Shown piece by piece: positions 43,646-51,702 of a stretch of 64,000 nucleotides of DNA (position 1 is its first letter; the number at the start of each line of letters is the position of its first letter). This DNA comes from CAZMSQ01 sp964569025 (GTDB taxonomy: Bacteria; Bacteroidota; Bacteroidia; Chitinophagales; Saprospiraceae), in NCBI GenBank assembly GCA_964569025.1, contig CAZMSQ010000001.1, positions 372,001-436,000 of the forward strand, in the 5' to 3' direction. The notes below the pieces were generated by a model that saw only the letters and a list, made by a program, of their open reading frames with translations, did not search any database and had not been told where the DNA came from. Made by a program: the position numbers and the translations under genes.

Positions 43646-46600
43646 ATGTCCAGATCTTTGATCATAGGTTTCATTTTGTCAGTTATTTCGTTCTTTCCCG
43701 GAATGGCTCAACAGCCTACGCTTCTTTTTCCGAATATTGATGCGGCTCCCGGGTCAACAGTTTGCTTCGAAGTGCTTTCGAGTAATTTCGACTCCATCTT
43801 TACCATTCAGTTCTCTTTCCAATGGGATCCTGCGGTGATGCAATTTGTCTCTGTGCAGGGATTTGGTTTTCCCAATGTGTCTTCCGGAAATTTTGGAACC
43901 ACGTTCGTAGATCAGGGGAAGGTCAGTTTTTCATGGTTTCCATTTTCTGGTCAACCGCTGACACTTCCGGATGGAACGCCGGTTTTTGAATTGTGCTTTG
44001 AGGTGATTGGTGAGCCGGGCGAGTCGGCTTTGCTGACTGTTGGCTCTGATCCTACCGCTATTGAAGTGACAAAACCGGGGTCTTTCAGCAATGTTGGCCT
44101 CGGCGCTACCGGAGGCGTACTGAATGTAGTTGGCAGCCAGGTTCTTGAGCTCTTCATTGAAGATGCAATCGTCGGGACCGGAGAGTCGTTCGGGCTTGCA
44201 CTTACCCCTTCCATGTTTAATGATATCAGCAGTCTGCAAACCACGCTTTCATGGGATGAAACAATCATTCAATTTGATTCAGTCGGTGATTTTCAACTCC
44301 CTGGTCTGGATGTGTCAGACTTTGACCAAACGGTGACTGCAACCGGCTTGCTGGGGCTTGACTGGACAGCTCCGGGGGGTACCCCTTTGACATTCCCGGA
44401 TGATCAACCCCTTTGTACACTTTATTTTACAGCCATCGGTCAGTCGGGAGATAGCACACTTGTTGAGTTTACAGATGAGCTCATTCCCCTTGAAGCGACA
44501 TCAACCAGTGGCATTTCAGTTGGTGTGCTGACTGACCCCGGACTGGTCAAAATTCTCTCACCTCTTCTGATATGCACGGACGAAGTAGTGGTCAACCAGT
44601 CAGATACTGTGTGCATTCCGCTGGTAGTAAATGGGTTTGACAGCATTCTTTCTATGCAGTTTACCTTGCAATGGGATACTTCCATGCTCAAATTTGTTGG
44701 GGTTGATGGTTTTTCGATACCGTATTTGGATTTACAGGAGTTTAACCTGACACAAATCAATGTCGGACTGCTTTCAGTTTCTTGGTTTGATGAGGATTTC
44801 AGCTCTAAGACACTTCCTGACAGCACCATAATATTTGAGGTTTGTTTCGTGGCAGTTGGGTCTATTGGTGATTCAACAGAATTACAGTTTGTGGATGATC
44901 CGACAAAAATCGAAGTGCGCGATAAAAATGGTGATATCGTCGCCTTTAGCAGTAAGACGGGGACGGTATTTATTGAGAGCGCCATTCGGATCGTGGATAC
45001 ACTTATCACGCAAACGAATTGCGGAAACCCTGAGGGAGGAGGAATTGATATTGAGTTGACAGGAGGCATACAACCTTATTCCTTTATATGGAATACCGGT
45101 GATACAACTGAGGACCTGAGCAATATTTTTGCTGGAGATTATTCAGTTACAATCGTTGATGCTGCCTCAAATACTCATACGCTTGTCAGTACATTTTTTG
45201 TAGATGGCAATTTTCTGTCTCCCTCAGTGTCAACACTGGTGGACACGGTGACGCTCGATTGCAAGGAACTGCCGCTTATCATTGCCGGTACAGGCCCCAC
45301 TGACCCCCAGTATGTGTACGAATGGTCTTCTTCCGGAGGAAATGTCAATGACACCCTTACTGATCCTCTTCAGGCCGAGGTGACACAGCCGGGGGTTTAC
45401 ATACTGTCTGTAACGGATACGACAAATGGTTGTGGCAATCTGGATACTACGGTCGTCATTGCTGCAGCGCCCTTTCCGGTGGCTGAGGCAGGGCCAACCC
45501 GTCTGCTCACCTGTGCTGATTCGACAGCTCTCTTGGATGGGGGCAGTTCTTCAGTTGGGGCAGCATTTGTGTACGCCTGGTCTACTCAGGATGGTCAAAT
45601 CCTCAGTGGTGAGTCAACTTTAAATCCCGAAGTTGGAAGTGCCGGAACGTATGTGCTCTCGGTGACAGATACACTGTCTTCCTGTGTCACTGTATCCTCG
45701 ACTGAGGTGACTGCAGATACTGCTTCCCCCTACATTGATTTGGGAGAGGAGGTCCCTTTTGCTTGCAAGGATGCCTCTGTCATTGTGACACCTGATAGCC
45801 TTGAATCCGGTTTTGGGGTTACCTACATGTGGACTGCTCTTTCCGGACAGATTGATCCTGCATCGGCTGATCAGCAACAAGTATTTGTCTTCGCTCCTGG
45901 AGTCTATCAGTTGGTTGTTGAGAATGAGTCCAACGGGTGTATTGACTCAGCTCAGATAGCAGTCTTTGCCGATACAGTCTCTCCGGTGGTTGAGCTTGAC
46001 ACGCCAGCCATTCTTTCATGTGTTGAGCAACAGGCTACCATTCAGGCCACAGCTCTTGCCCCAGGAGTGGCTTATGAGTATAAATGGACTGCGCTTACGG
46101 GAGGTAGCATTCTCTCAGGCGCTGATGATCCAGAGGTTGTCATTGGTGCATTGGGTGTATACAGACTTGTGGTGACTGACTCGCTCAATGGGTGTAAATC
46201 CATTACAGATATTGAAGTTTTCGATGATCCGGATGCACCAGTTTCGGATGCCGGTCTGGATACCGCTTTGACCTGTGACACGGATACCATCCAGCTCAGC
46301 GGGACTGCATCTGCTGTGAATGGAGCATTCTCAGTCAACTGGCAGGCAGAAAATGGGGGGAATATTCTGAGCGGGGGCTCTTCACTGCAGCCCGTTGTCG
46401 ATGCGACCGGTACGTATATCATGACAGTGACTGATGATGTAACAGGCTGCAGTACTACTTCATCATTGGAAGTCGTCTGGGACACTCTGCCGCCAAATGC
46501 AGAGGCAGGTCAGGATAAAGAGCTTACCTGCATTGCTATATCGGTGCTGGTGGGCTCGCCAACTTCTTCTCAGGGCCCTCAGTTCAAATACAAATGGACG

Positions 46601-48823
46601 ACTCCTAACGGAAACTTTAGCTCGGCCGATACGCTCGTTATTGCCACAGTCAATGAGCCTGGTCTTTATTTCTTACAGGTCACAAACACCCAAACTGGAT
46701 GTATAAATTTTGACTCTGTCACTGTGACGAAGAGTCAGGATATTCCAATTGTTGACCCGGGATCCGACAGAACATTGACATGTACCGATTCGCTACTGTG
46801 GCTTGGCGGACCTCAAACCACGATGGGTGCCGATATTAAGTATCTGTGGTCAACTATCGATGGAGATGTCATCGAAGGGGAGGACTCAACATATGCCCTT
46901 ATTGGGACTCCAGGTGAGTACACGCTTGTAGTGACAGATGAGAGCATCAATTGCACGAGCTTCAAGAAAGTCACGGTCGGGATTGATACAGCACTGCCAG
47001 TTATTGAATTGGCAGATTCTTTCGCAGTAGATTGCACCACTCCTGAAACGATTTTAGATGCAAGTGGCTCATCTTCAGCCCCTGAGTTCCTACCCTCCTG
47101 GCAGTCTTCGACAGGTGTCCTGTTGGCCGGGGGGTCTACGCTTACACCCACAGCCACTGGTCAGGGTGAGTTTATCCTCACGCTGCTTGATTCAGAAAAC
47201 GGATGTATTGCCACTGATTCAACCTTTCTTTCAGCAGACACAATTCTGCCGTTTGTAGATGTCTCCGTCAATGGGACACTCAATTGCACCACTGACGAAG
47301 TAGTTGTTGATGGTAGTGGCTCAGACAATGGAGCAGGATATACCTTTGAATGGATACCGTCTGCTGATCTCTTAGATCCGACTGTGTTGAATCCATCAAC
47401 AATGGTTCCGGGTGTGTATGCTCTTGTCGTAACAAATCTCACAAATGGATGCAGCGCCTCTGATTCAGGGCAAGTTCTGATTGATACGCTGTCACCCATC
47501 GCACAAATTGCCTCTCCTGACCAACTAACCTGCGTGGTATCGGAAGTCATACTAGATGGCTCGGCATCAACCACTGGCCCGCAGTTGGTCTACCTCTGGA
47601 GTTCCCCTCAGGGTGTACAGGTACTCTCCGGACAAACGACTCCTCAGGCACTTGCTGGCACTTCTGCCACCTATGTCCTGCAGGTGACAGATACAGTAAA
47701 TACGTGTACGTCGACAGATACTGTGATTGTCCTCATTGACACGGTTGCGCCCGTCATTGATGCCGGACCTGATATTGATATGGGATGCACAGACACGCCC
47801 GTTGTGCTTACAGTTTCGGTCAGCAGCCAGGGGGGGGATGTGGATATCCTCTGGACAGGGTCAACTATTGTAAGTGGCGGACAGACGACCTCCCCGCTCG
47901 TGCAAGGCCCGGGGCTGTTTACTGTGACTGTAACTGATTTGACGAACGGGTGTGATGCGACTGATGCGGTGGAAGTAACCATGGTGAATTTGCTTTCTGA
48001 AGCAGACGGAGGAAGTGACCAGAGTCTGTGCCCGGGCGAAGAAGTTATTCTCTCTGCCGTGCTCCCTTCGGGTTCGTCAGGAAACTGGAGCTCTCTGACC
48101 GGTGGGCAGATTGATAATCCCGCTCAGCCGCTGACATCTGTTTTGGATGGGATCATCCCAGGGGTCAATCAGTTCGTGTGGACACTCTCCACTCCAGACT
48201 GTCCTGATTACGATGCTGATACTGTCTTTATTGACATCGAACCAACACCGCTGGCGGTACCTGACAACATTGTTATCCCCTATGGGGGTGGAAGCTTCCC
48301 CATTGGGGTCACAGACAATGATGAACTACCAGGAGTTAGCTGGTCGGTGTCGCTGCTTGACCAACCTTCCCTGGGGCGGGCCGAAGTGACTGGGCTAGGC
48401 GAAATAACGCTTGTTTCCCCTCCGCTTTATGTTGGGACACTGACATTCTCATACATCTTGTGCCATGATGAGTGCCCTGGATTGTGCGATACGGCCTTGA
48501 TCACAGTTGTCATTGAACAACCCACAACTTTTCAGTTAGACAGTATTTTTGTACCGAATGTCATTACACCAAATGGTGATGGTGCAAATGACAGGCTGGT
48601 TTTTGATTTTCTGGATCTATTTAGTGACAGATATCCCAACCCAAAACTGGTGATTTTCAACAGATGGGGTGATGTCCTGTTCGAATCAGAATCCTATATG
48701 AATGATTGGGACGGGAAAGACCAAAGTGGTCGGGATTTACCGGAAGGGACATACTATTTCGTGCTTAGAATCAAGGTGCCTGATGGGGAGGTGATCAAAG
48801 GGGACCTGACGATTATTCGGTGA
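43646..48823 (+). CDS. Giant CHU_C protein with cohesin-like, SprB-like and 11 Ig-like repeats, 1725 aa
   Basis: Secreted surface protein with signal peptide (MSRSLIIGFILSVISFFPGM). Three cohesin-like domains follow (about residues 25-155, 165-300, 305-440; each begins like CFEVLSSNFDSIFTIQFSFQ or CIPLVVNGFDSILSMQFTLQ), then a SprB-type repeat (about 450-515, TQTNCGNPEGGGIDIELTGG). From about 533 to 1457 there are 11 Ig-like repeats of about 84 residues. The C-terminal cassette (CPDYDADT ... CHDECPGLCDTA) leads into CHU_C (FVPNVITPNGDGANDR ... IFNRWGDVLFESE). Partner of the upstream PorP/SprF; likely role adhesion. Confidence 0.92.
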   Translation: MSRSLIIGFILSVISFFPGMAQQPTLLFPNIDAAPGSTVCFEVLSSNFDSIFTIQFSFQWDPAVMQFVSVQGFGFPNVSSGNFGTTFVDQGKVSFSWFPFSGQPLTLPDGTPVFELCFEVIGEPGESALLTVGSDPTAIEVTKPGSFSNVGLGATGGVLNVVGSQVLELFIEDAIVGTGESFGLALTPSMFNDISSLQTTLSWDETIIQFDSVGDFQLPGLDVSDFDQTVTATGLLGLDWTAPGGTPLTFPDDQPLCTLYFTAIGQSGDSTLVEFTDELIPLEATSTSGISVGVLTDPGLVKILSPLLICTDEVVVNQSDTVCIPLVVNGFDSILSMQFTLQWDTSMLKFVGVDGFSIPYLDLQEFNLTQINVGLLSVSWFDEDFSSKTLPDSTIIFEVCFVAVGSIGDSTELQFVDDPTKIEVRDKNGDIVAFSSKTGTVFIESAIRIVDTLITQTNCGNPEGGGIDIELTGGIQPYSFIWNTGDTTEDLSNIFAGDYSVTIVDAASNTHTLVSTFFVDGNFLSPSVSTLVDTVTLDCKELPLIIAGTGPTDPQYVYEWSSSGGNVNDTLTDPLQAEVTQPGVYILSVTDTTNGCGNLDTTVVIAAAPFPVAEAGPTRLLTCADSTALLDGGSSSVGAAFVYAWSTQDGQILSGESTLNPEVGSAGTYVLSVTDTLSSCVTVSSTEVTADTASPYIDLGEEVPFACKDASVIVTPDSLESGFGVTYMWTALSGQIDPASADQQQVFVFAPGVYQLVVENESNGCIDSAQIAVFADTVSPVVELDTPAILSCVEQQATIQATALAPGVAYEYKWTALTGGSILSGADDPEVVIGALGVYRLVVTDSLNGCKSITDIEVFDDPDAPVSDAGLDTALTCDTDTIQLSGTASAVNGAFSVNWQAENGGNILSGGSSLQPVVDATGTYIMTVTDDVTGCSTTSSLEVVWDTLPPNAEAGQDKELTCIAISVLVGSPTSSQGPQFKYKWTTPNGNFSSADTLVIATVNEPGLYFLQVTNTQTGCINFDSVTVTKSQDIPIVDPGSDRTLTCTDSLLWLGGPQTTMGADIKYLWSTIDGDVIEGEDSTYALIGTPGEYTLVVTDESINCTSFKKVTVGIDTALPVIELADSFAVDCTTPETILDASGSSSAPEFLPSWQSSTGVLLAGGSTLTPTATGQGEFILTLLDSENGCIATDSTFLSADTILPFVDVSVNGTLNCTTDEVVVDGSGSDNGAGYTFEWIPSADLLDPTVLNPSTMVPGVYALVVTNLTNGCSASDSGQVLIDTLSPIAQIASPDQLTCVVSEVILDGSASTTGPQLVYLWSSPQGVQVLSGQTTPQALAGTSATYVLQVTDTVNTCTSTDTVIVLIDTVAPVIDAGPDIDMGCTDTPVVLTVSVSSQGGDVDILWTGSTIVSGGQTTSPLVQGPGLFTVTVTDLTNGCDATDAVEVTMVNLLSEADGGSDQSLCPGEEVILSAVLPSGSSGNWSSLTGGQIDNPAQPLTSVLDGIIPGVNQFVWTLSTPDCPDYDADTVFIDIEPTPLAVPDNIVIPYGGGSFPIGVTDNDELPGVSWSVSLLDQPSLGRAEVTGLGEITLVSPPLYVGTLTFSYILCHDECPGLCDTALITVVIEQPTTFQLDSIFVPNVITPNGDGANDRLVFDFLDLFSDRYPNPKLVIFNRWGDVLFESESYMNDWDGKDQSGRDLPEGTYYFVLRIKVPDGEVIKGDLTIIR
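45242..48013 (+). repeat. 11 tandem Ig-like repeats of about 84 residues (about 250 bp)
   Basis: Each repeat runs from a C-containing strand (LTC type, for example RLLTCADSTALLDGG) through a Y/W-containing core (VYAWST, YKWTA) to (TY/VYxLxVTDxxNGC). Two cysteines per copy (LTC and NGC) probably form a disulfide. The copies are diverged at the protein level but evenly spaced (average 84 residues). Confidence 0.85.
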
Positions 48824-48854
48824 AAGGTCGCAGAGGAATCTTTGCGGAGTCCCC

Positions 48855-49502
48855 TCAGTCAAGAAGTGTAATTTTATTCCTTCCCAGCTGTACGCTTCCT
48901 TCCTTTTCCATTTGTTTAAGAAGACGGGACACTGCCTCTCTTGAAGCATTCAGGTCAAAGGCGATTTGCTGATGGGTGGAGTTGATGACTTTTGATTGGG
49001 CAGCCTCAGATTTTTTTTCGAGGTAATTCATTAGCCTCTCATCCATTCGCTTGAAGGCAATCTCGTCAATGGTTTGAACCAGCTCACGCATGCGAAGGTC
49101 ATATGACTGCATCACGAACTGTTGCCAGCTTTTAAATCTGCTCATCCATTCATCAACATATTGGATGGGAATTCCAATCAGCGTGGTGTCATCTTCAGCA
49201 ACGGTGCGGATGTCGCTTTTTTTGTTCATCATGCAGCAAGAGAAAGACATTGAACAGGTATCACCGGCGTTCAGATAATACAGGAAGAGTTCATTGCCGT
49301 CTTCATCTTCTCTGGATACCTTGATGCTTCCTTCAATAATCATTGGCACCATTCTTATGTAGCTGCCAAAGTCCATGAGTGTATCTCCGGCATTGAAATG
49401 GAGCAGTTTCCCATGTTCGGCAATTTCCTCCTGAAGACGGGGCTCAGAGAGTTGGGGGTATTTCCTCCGGATCGCCTGCAGAATTTCTTCTTTCTCTTTC
49501 AT
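48855..49502 (-). CDS. Crp/Fnr-family transcriptional regulator
   Basis: 215 residues from the ATG at 49502. The N-terminal cyclic-nucleotide-like sensor domain (LLHFNAGDTLMDFGSYIRMV) is followed by YYLNAGDTCSMSFSCCMMNK, a cluster of three cysteines that could bind a metal or sense thiols. The C-terminal winged helix contains STHQQIAFDLNASREAVSRL: the recognition helix has R, E and R at the positions E. coli CRP uses for TGTGA. It lies in the sulfur-handling cluster, 40 bases after the DUF983 gene. A perfect TGTGA-N6-TCACA palindrome lies upstream of the MBL-rhodanese gene. Confidence 0.92.
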   Translation of the reverse strand: MKEKEEILQAIRRKYPQLSEPRLQEEIAEHGKLLHFNAGDTLMDFGSYIRMVPMIIEGSIKVSREDEDGNELFLYYLNAGDTCSMSFSCCMMNKKSDIRTVAEDDTTLIGIPIQYVDEWMSRFKSWQQFVMQSYDLRMRELVQTIDEIAFKRMDERLMNYLEKKSEAAQSKVINSTHQQIAFDLNASREAVSRLLKQMEKEGSVQLGRNKITLLD

Positions 49503-49542
49503 ACCTGAAGACTGAGTAATTGAGGGGAAGAGTTGTGATTGA

Positions 49543-49947
49543 TTACCGATTTGAGGAAGACTGATCGAGGTGCGGATCGTACTTGAAAACAATATTCATC
49601 CAAATGGATCGTGCCAATCGAAAAAAGTAAATGAACGAGAATGCGTAAATTAATATTAGGAGGGCAAAGGAGACCTCGATACTCCATCCAATGATCCAGT
49701 GAAATAACATGACAAGACCGATGGCGAGCCAGGCCGTAAAGATGTATCCGACAAACATCGCGCCATAGTAAAAACCAGGTTCGGGGAGGAAATTTTGTCC
49801 GCAGTTGCTGCATGTTTCATGCATCACAAACGGTTTTTGAAAGGAGAATGGAGGCGTCAGGAAGAGTTTTCCACTATGGCACTTTGGGCAGACAAATCCA
49901 AATATGCTGAATGCTTTTGATCCTTTTTTGAATATGCTCATAGTCAT
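49543..49947 (-). CDS. DUF983-family zinc-ribbon membrane protein
   Basis: 134 residues. It begins with a zinc-ribbon: FVCPKCHSGKLF and ETCSNCGQNFLPEPGFYYGA, two CxxC pairs and the family-specific EPGFYYGAM. Two hydrophobic helices follow (WLAIGLVMLFHWIIGW and VSFALLILIYAFSFIYFFRL). Function unknown. Sits between ArsR and Crp/Fnr genes on the same strand, 95 bases after arsR. Confidence 0.88.
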   Translation of the reverse strand: MTMSIFKKGSKAFSIFGFVCPKCHSGKLFLTPPFSFQKPFVMHETCSNCGQNFLPEPGFYYGAMFVGYIFTAWLAIGLVMLFHWIIGWSIEVSFALLILIYAFSFIYFFRLARSIWMNIVFKYDPHLDQSSSNR

Positions 49948-49997
49948 ACGTGAGTAGCAACCCGAGTCGGGAAGGTCAGGGAAAAAATGAATATGTG

Positions 49998-50005
49998 CAA
50001 AAATA
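49998..50005 (-). promoter_or_regulatory. Candidate -7 element TATTTTTG (DUF983-crp genes)
   Basis: Minus-strand match to TAnnTTTG, about 50 bases before the DUF983 ATG at 49947, implying a transcript separate from arsR. Confidence 0.4.
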
Positions 50006-50042
50006 ACGGATTGTCAATAAATGAGCATGCCAAAAGGCTGGG

Positions 50043-50357
50043 TTACATGGTGCACTGACAGTTTTCGAGGCACTCAATGATGAGGGAGACATCACGCTCT
50101 TTGAGCGAGTACATCATGCTTCTTCCATCTCGCTTTGAACTGAGAATGCCTTGCAGACGCATAATTTGGAGGTGATGTGAAGTCAGGGATTGCTCACTGC
50201 CGAGCATTTCACAGATTTCGGATACCGAGAGGCGTGGGTGTTGTTCGAGAAGGTGGACGATGCCAAGCCGCAGCGGGTGGGCGATGGTTTTGAGAATCCT
50301 GCTGATTCTCTCCAGTTTTTCGGCCAGAGCATTATCGATTGTACGCGTTTCTTCCAT
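50043..50357 (-). CDS. ArsR-family transcriptional repressor
   Basis: 104 residues, a compact winged-helix repressor. The HTH core is PRLSVSEICEMLGSEQSLTS followed by HHLQIMRLQGILSSKRDGRS. Cysteines lie at C49 in the recognition region and C96, C100, C102 in the C-terminal helix, compatible with a thiol- or metal-based sensor; that is inference. Context (YeeE/YedE and MBL-rhodanese genes immediately upstream) points to sulfide or persulfide sensing rather than arsenic. A palindrome CTGCAATTGCAG lies 30 bases before the start codon. Confidence 0.9.
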   Translation of the reverse strand: MEETRTIDNALAEKLERISRILKTIAHPLRLGIVHLLEQHPRLSVSEICEMLGSEQSLTSHHLQIMRLQGILSSKRDGRSMMYSLKERDVSLIIECLENCQCTM

Positions 50358-50386
50358 TGGTACTCTTTGTTATCTGACCGCACAAT

Positions 50387-50398
50387 CTGCAATTGCAG
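50387..50398. promoter_or_regulatory. Candidate arsR operator CTGCAATTGCAG
   Basis: Perfect 12-bp palindrome, 30 bases upstream of the arsR start on the minus strand, in a position expected for autoregulation. Confidence 0.45.
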
Positions 50399-50439
50399 AA
50401 TGGTGAAAAACACGCCGGCTGTAAAAGGAAATGGCGTGT

Positions 50440-50505
50440 GGCCATGCAAGCAGGAATCAACACGAACGATGGTGCTGAACTATATGATTCCCTGTTTGCA
50501 TGGCC
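50440..50505. repeat. 20-bp imperfect inverted repeat between YeeE-type genes and arsR
   Basis: Left arm 50440-50459 and right arm 50485-50505 pair over about 20 positions (GGCCATGCAA matches exactly, with one substitution and one indel later) around a 25-base loop. It could terminate the YeeE transcript, stabilise RNA, or be the remains of a small mobile element; no T-run supports the first. Confidence 0.6.
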
Positions 50506-50555
50506 ATTTCAATCAGGTTACTGAGTAGTAGAAACGCCTTCAGTCCTATGATGGT

Positions 50556-50969
50556 TCAATGAGGCAGTTTGTGTCGGATCATTCCATAGGTCCAGGTACC
50601 CACTACAGCACTCGCAATAACGACAAGCATAATCCAGTACCCATGACCTACGAGTGTATACATAGGGCCCGGGCATGCGCCGGTCATTGCCCACCCGAGA
50701 CCAAAAATGGTTCCGCCAAACAGGTATCTGGGTATGCTCATTTCTTTCGGTGAGAGTTGGATTGATTCACCGGTCCAGCTTTTCCATTGGAAACGCTTGA
50801 TGGCGGCTACATAGAGGGCTCCGAAAAACACAGCAGACCCTATGATGCCGTACATGTGAAAACTTTGGAAGTGAAACATTTCCTGGATTCGATACCAGGA
50901 TACTGCTTCAGATTTTGTCATGATGACACCAAAAACGATACCGAGCAGAAGAAATTTAAGAAGTTTCAT
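50556..50969 (-). CDS. YeeE/YedE-family membrane protein (short half)
   Basis: 137 residues from the ATG at 50969. Family motifs of the thiosulfate/sulfur transporter group are present: KLLKFLLLGIVFGVIMTKSE, then PRYLFGGTIFGLGWAMTGAC with the conserved G-A-C-P-G-P (TGACPGPMY). Two-gene YeeE systems of this type (DUF6691) act with the longer partner. The start is 35 bases after the stop of the longer copy, so they are probably one unit. Substrate inferred to be thiosulfate or a sulfur species. Confidence 0.88.
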   Translation of the reverse strand: MKLLKFLLLGIVFGVIMTKSEAVSWYRIQEMFHFQSFHMYGIIGSAVFFGALYVAAIKRFQWKSWTGESIQLSPKEMSIPRYLFGGTIFGLGWAMTGACPGPMYTLVGHGYWIMLVVIASAVVGTWTYGMIRHKLPH

Positions 50970-51004
50970 GAGAATGACAGATTTGGCGTGAAGGAGGAGG
51001 GTGG

Positions 51005-51607
51005 TTAGAGTTGGAGAATCATCGGAAGAAAGAAATACGACATAGCAAGCCCGCCGATAAAGAATCCGATGACCGCGATCAATGAAGGAAGTTGCAGATT
51101 GGATAATCCGCTTATTGCATGTCCAGACGTACACCCTCCGGCGTATCTGGTGCCAAAGCCAATCAAAAATCCGCCTCCGATAATTAGTATGAGTCCCTGC
51201 AGTGTAGCCAAGGCCCCGAAATTAAATATCTGCAGGGGGAGAAATCCCCGTCCCTCTGCCAAAGTCTGTGGGGTGGAGATGCCCATCTCTGCGAGGGTGG
51301 CAACTGTTGCCTGAGAGACCTGAACGGGCTCAGGGCTGGCAAGAAGGTGTGCACCGACAAACCCTCCAATGGCTGTACCAACCATAAACATCAGATTCCA
51401 GCGTTGCGTTTTCCAGTCAAAATCAAAGAGAGACGCCCGCTTGCCACCTCCCATCATGCTGCACATGGTGCGCAAATTGGCTGACATGCCAAAACTTTTA
51501 TTCAGCATCAGGAGGACAAACATGGTTGTGGCAATCATGAAGCCAGAAAATGCCCAATGCCAGGGCTGGGAAATCCAGCTAAGAATCTGTTCAATGACAA
51601 GTTGCAT
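51005..51607 (-). CDS. YeeE/YedE-family membrane protein (long half)
   Basis: 200 residues, several hydrophobic helices. The family signature FGTRYAGGCTSGHAISGLSN, with the Cys that lines the substrate path in characterised YeeE, is near the C-terminus. An earlier NKSFGMSANLRTMCSMMGGG segment is also typical. With the short half at 50556 it forms a two-protein sulfur permease. Upstream lies the MBL-rhodanese gene, separated by a hairpin. Confidence 0.92.
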   Translation of the reverse strand: MQLVIEQILSWISQPWHWAFSGFMIATTMFVLLMLNKSFGMSANLRTMCSMMGGGKRASLFDFDWKTQRWNLMFMVGTAIGGFVGAHLLASPEPVQVSQATVATLAEMGISTPQTLAEGRGFLPLQIFNFGALATLQGLILIIGGGFLIGFGTRYAGGCTSGHAISGLSNLQLPSLIAVIGFFIGGLAMSYFFLPMILQL

Positions 51608-51649
51608 GGTGTAAGATTTTTTAAGAGGAACATATTGAGAATAGAAGAA

Positions 51650-51673
51650 CGGTGAGGCATTCCAACCTCACCG
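51650..51673 (-). terminator. 8-bp hairpin between the MBL-rhodanese and YeeE-type genes
   Basis: CGGTGAGG pairs perfectly with CCTCACCG around an 8-base loop, followed on the minus strand by TTCTTCTATTCT. Possible attenuator or weak terminator lowering YeeE expression relative to the first gene. Confidence 0.5.
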
Positions 51674-51702
51674 CTCATCAATTCACCTTCTGTCATGTAC
51701 AT

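Noticed and set aside
43646..48823. Regular repetition that could suggest a CRISPR array or microsatellite
   Set aside because: The period is about 250 bp, copies are diverged at DNA level and lie in one long reading frame; these are Ig-like protein repeats.
50183..50528. Open frames over the arsR promoter on both strands
   Set aside because: They overlap the arsR gene antisense or the inverted repeat; no recognised motif.
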